From DASQDN01 sp963844855 (GTDB taxonomy: Bacteria > Acidobacteriota > Terriglobia > Bryobacterales > Bryobacteraceae), in NCBI GenBank assembly GCA_963844855.1, contig CAWJQP010000009.1, forward strand, positions 1 to 64,000: a stretch of DNA of 64,000 nucleotides, in the 5' to 3' direction. The translations under genes and the position numbers were made by a program. Below, piece after piece: positions 63,101 through 64,000 of the stretch. Positions within the stretch are counted from its first letter, which is position 1, and every line of letters starts with the position of its first letter. The notes beneath the pieces are model-generated. The model worked only from the letters and a program-made list of their open reading frames with translations, was not told where the DNA came from and made no database searches.

Positions 63101-63221
63101 GTGCCGTAAGGGATGGTTGACCCACCACTCTCGATGGGGTCAGATTTAGTTCCGACTGCGCCCAACTATTCTGCGGGAGCGCCGCAATGGCCGCCCCTAG
63201 TATGAGGACATGTATTTTCAT
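60150..63221 (-). CDS. Secreted NHL-repeat propeller protein with Solibacter-type C-terminal module
   Basis: About 1023 residues: signal peptide (HVLILGAAIAALPQNSWAQ), then at least ten NHL-type blades with VADTRNNRVLGWRN, VLDTGNNRILRFTKP, VADSRNGRVLRFPSP, VSDAAHNRVLYFQKP and VTDSGNDRVLIFDRI patterns, each spaced by VLGQxDF segments. The final ~230 residues (PLYFVSPGQINFFIPMDIAS, VALFGTGYGFVPGAPAEGMP) are the Soli_cterm module. A secreted, probably surface-bound, propeller of unknown ligand. ATG 63221 begins the signal peptide; no ribosome site precedes it. It is divergent to mqnA. Confidence 0.87.
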   Translation of the reverse strand: MKIHVLILGAAIAALPQNSWAQSELNLTPSRVVGQPSLTARSTNPNVPEGRSLFQPFAVAVDASSTPQAIFVADTRNNRVLGWRNAQTFANGAPAELILGQLDAESTAPLGPGTTRSLGFSAPGALVVDSRGSLYVLDTGNNRILRFTKPFASTEEIQTPDLVIGQTNFTTRTPNTGGISEKTIAVTTDTNANSSGLAFDAQGNLWFSDALNNRVLRYPKLVLDAATNGPSADVVLGQPDFKTSTIPNPGAVPRLNKGVLNRPSGIAVDGDGRVYVADSLQRAVVFAPPFTNGKEGFRILGVWINQPNQPVQTQYVMGNPEGMTVMNNRLIVADPGLSRIVRYEPAAEWPAETEAIPSPPATAVLGQADLESFVPNRGLAEASEITVANPFGVYAVGSELYVADTGNNRVLGFPSFGPTVGANRVLGQVAFNFSSPNIVEGREMFLYNGFTSGTNLADGGGVAIDTRSNPPRLYVADTYNNRILGYKDARNVRPNDVADIVIGQNDLRRALVNAPQNNQDIQTDSGLNLPTGLVVDTNGDLFVADSRNGRVLRFPSPFAQTLAPGERPRANLVLGQRNFTTKVTDPSRFNMAYPFGLALTVERHLVVSDAAHNRVLYFQKPAGADFTNGMAAEKVIGQPDFFTVARATGPNRMFSPRHIALDTDDRLYVTDSGNDRVLIFDRIPSAANDPPVAFTIQSLSNPQGIWVSPLTGEIWIANTRGNQAIRYPRFVQLSLGVTSDYRIPSSTPLALTQDRTGNLFVAEAVNRTAVYFNGLRTQVAGSYAERPLTPGGIGIVYPRGTNVSFTTETKVFNELPNPIPLPKELADIEVLLDNRSLPLYFVSPGQINFFIPMDIASSGSAEVQVVRKSVGEIIGAGSVTLARVAPSLFIQGGQEQGTIAAINTPDGTVNDPTNAIAKGQVVALFGTGYGFVPGAPAEGMPPTGPLPGEEQISVLVGTRWLDPGDIQYFGLAPGLVGVYQINIRIPDFVAPSVAVDVVVQTRSTNSNVGTGGKILKTTIAVKP

Positions 63222-63238
63222 ATATTTAGGAGGGACTA

Positions 63239-64000
63239 ATGCTAAGTCAAGGCCGAACCAACCCATTTCCTCCGTGTTGCTTTGCCGAGACTCTGCACTA
63301 TACAATGCTACACTGCGCCTTGAGTCTGGTTTCATCGCCCCACAGACCGCGAGTTTGCGCGGTGAGCTTTCTGAATACCGTGCCACTTGTATGGGGCATG
63401 ATACATGGTCAGGAAAAGGACATTTTCCAGCTAAGTTTCTCGGTTCCTTCCGAGTGCGCGGATCAAGTGGGTCGGGGAGATGTGGATCTGGGGATTATTC
63501 CCGTTGCTGAGGTTCAGCGGCTGGAACTACCGTACTTTCGCGACGTTGGGATTGGGTGTCGCGGTCCAGTCCGGACAATTCTACTGATCTCAAAGAAACC
63601 GCCGGCGCAAATCCGGACTCTAGCTGCCGATTCCAGTTCGCGGACGTCCGTCCTGCTGACGCGTCTGATTCTGGCTCGCAAATACGGCTGCATACCCGCG
63701 ATTCGAACTGTTCCTCCAGACCTCGACCGTATGCTGGAACACTCAGACGCCGCACTGATCATCGGAGACCCTGCGTTACGAATCGAACCCGAGAAACTCC
63801 CTTACCACGTGCTCGATCTTGGCAAGGAGTGGACCGATATGACCGGCTACCCTATGGTGTTCGCTGTTTGGTCCGGACCGAAAGAGTTCATGACGGAGAC
63901 CTATCGGAGAGCGTTTGCCGATTCCTGCCGCTTCGGCCTCGAGCATATGGATGACATTGTCCGATCCAGTCACGTCGATAGAAATATTTCCACCGACTTG
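63239..64000 (+). CDS. mqnA: Chorismate dehydratase MqnA (partial, runs past the right edge)
   Basis: The frame is open to the end of the window. RVCAVSFLNTVPLVWGMIHG, LSFSVPSECADQVGRGDVDL, GIIPVAEVQRLELPYFRDVG, SSRTSVLLTRLILARKYGC, AALIIGDPALR and DMTGYPMVFAVWSG are characteristic of MqnA, the first enzyme of the futalosine pathway, which dehydrates chorismate to 3-enolpyruvyl benzoate. The start is uncertain: ATG 63239 has AGGAGGG at 63228-63234, but its first ~35 residues look non-coding, and a TTGCTT-18-TACAAT promoter (63277-63306) favours a start at 63320 (TTG) or nearby. A menaquinone-based respiratory chain without the Men pathway is implied. Confidence 0.88.
   Translation, partial: MLSQGRTNPFPPCCFAETLHYTMLHCALSLVSSPHRPRVCAVSFLNTVPLVWGMIHGQEKDIFQLSFSVPSECADQVGRGDVDLGIIPVAEVQRLELPYFRDVGIGCRGPVRTILLISKKPPAQIRTLAADSSSRTSVLLTRLILARKYGCIPAIRTVPPDLDRMLEHSDAALIIGDPALRIEPEKLPYHVLDLGKEWTDMTGYPMVFAVWSGPKEFMTETYRRAFADSCRFGLEHMDDIVRSSHVDRNISTDL

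Overview
The window looks like a chromosomal segment of a soil Acidobacteriota, most likely Bryobacterales (the Solibacter lineage). The best evidence is three secreted proteins (at 11.7, 29.4 and 60.2 kb) that end in the C-terminal module I know from Solibacter proteins (TIGR03437, Soli_cterm). Other features fit: a large Oar-type TonB-dependent receptor with an N-terminal carboxypeptidase-regulatory domain, many secreted beta-propeller, TPR and carboxypeptidase-regulatory-domain proteins, a PadR gene coupled to a MacB-like gene, a PEP-CTERM protein, and MqnA of the futalosine menaquinone route. I saw no rRNA, tRNA, CRISPR array or phage module. This placement is inferred from protein families, not from a marker gene.

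Layout. 0-11.7 kb is an eroding accessory zone: a truncated IS110-type transposase abuts a frameshifted alpha/beta hydrolase; GNAT, trypsin-like and SDR remnants follow; between them stand intact genes for a di-haem c-type cytochrome, a winged-helix/TolB-like membrane sensor, a translationally coupled TPR pair and an M20 amidohydrolase. 11.7-17.9 kb holds secreted proteins and peptidases: a Soli_cterm protein, a carboxypeptidase-regulatory-domain protein, an M28/PA/PDZ aminopeptidase, a second M20 enzyme and a small secreted protein. 17.9-23.9 kb is a tight minus-strand operon: NCS1 permease, GMC oxidoreductase with a 3Fe-4S-like cysteine motif, gluconate-2-dehydrogenase subunit-3-like protein, VCBS/FG-GAP protein and galactarate dehydratase. 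24-28.7 kb is a plus-strand run: a 46-residue glycine-zipper peptide, serB, an orphan LolD-like ATPase and clpC, closed by a perfect terminator.

28.8-40.4 kb: Kelch/Soli_cterm protein, DUF4097 lipoprotein, pyruvate carboxylase, Gfo/Idh/MocA oxidoreductase, GNAT enzyme, mutarotase-like lipoprotein, aldo/keto reductase and a poly-gamma-glutamate-hydrolase-like protein. 40.4-44.6 kb: an ABC exporter diverges from padR plus a MacB-like gene; the short intergenic switch has two 17-bp operator arms three helical turns apart, overlapping -35 boxes, and a padR transcript predicted to be leaderless. 44.8-48.3 kb: B12-binding radical SAM enzyme, proline-rich secreted protein, VOC protein. 48.6-53.3 kb: a three-gene signalling operon with overlapping starts (double-domain KaiC-like ATPase, multi-PAS/GAF kinase with a pseudo-receiver, single-domain response regulator). 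53.3-64 kb: ankyrin/CxxCH/terpenoid-cyclase-fold protein, TonB receptor, a short zinc-binding protein, CBM9-like protein, PEP-CTERM protein, NHL-repeat/Soli_cterm protein, and the 5' part of mqnA running off the right edge.

The most promising under-described items are the KaiC-like/pseudo-receiver kinase operon, the PadR switch with its zinc-ribbon-tailed MacB-like gene, the haem-motif ankyrin fusion, and a family of near-perfect palindromes repeated in three eroded spacers.
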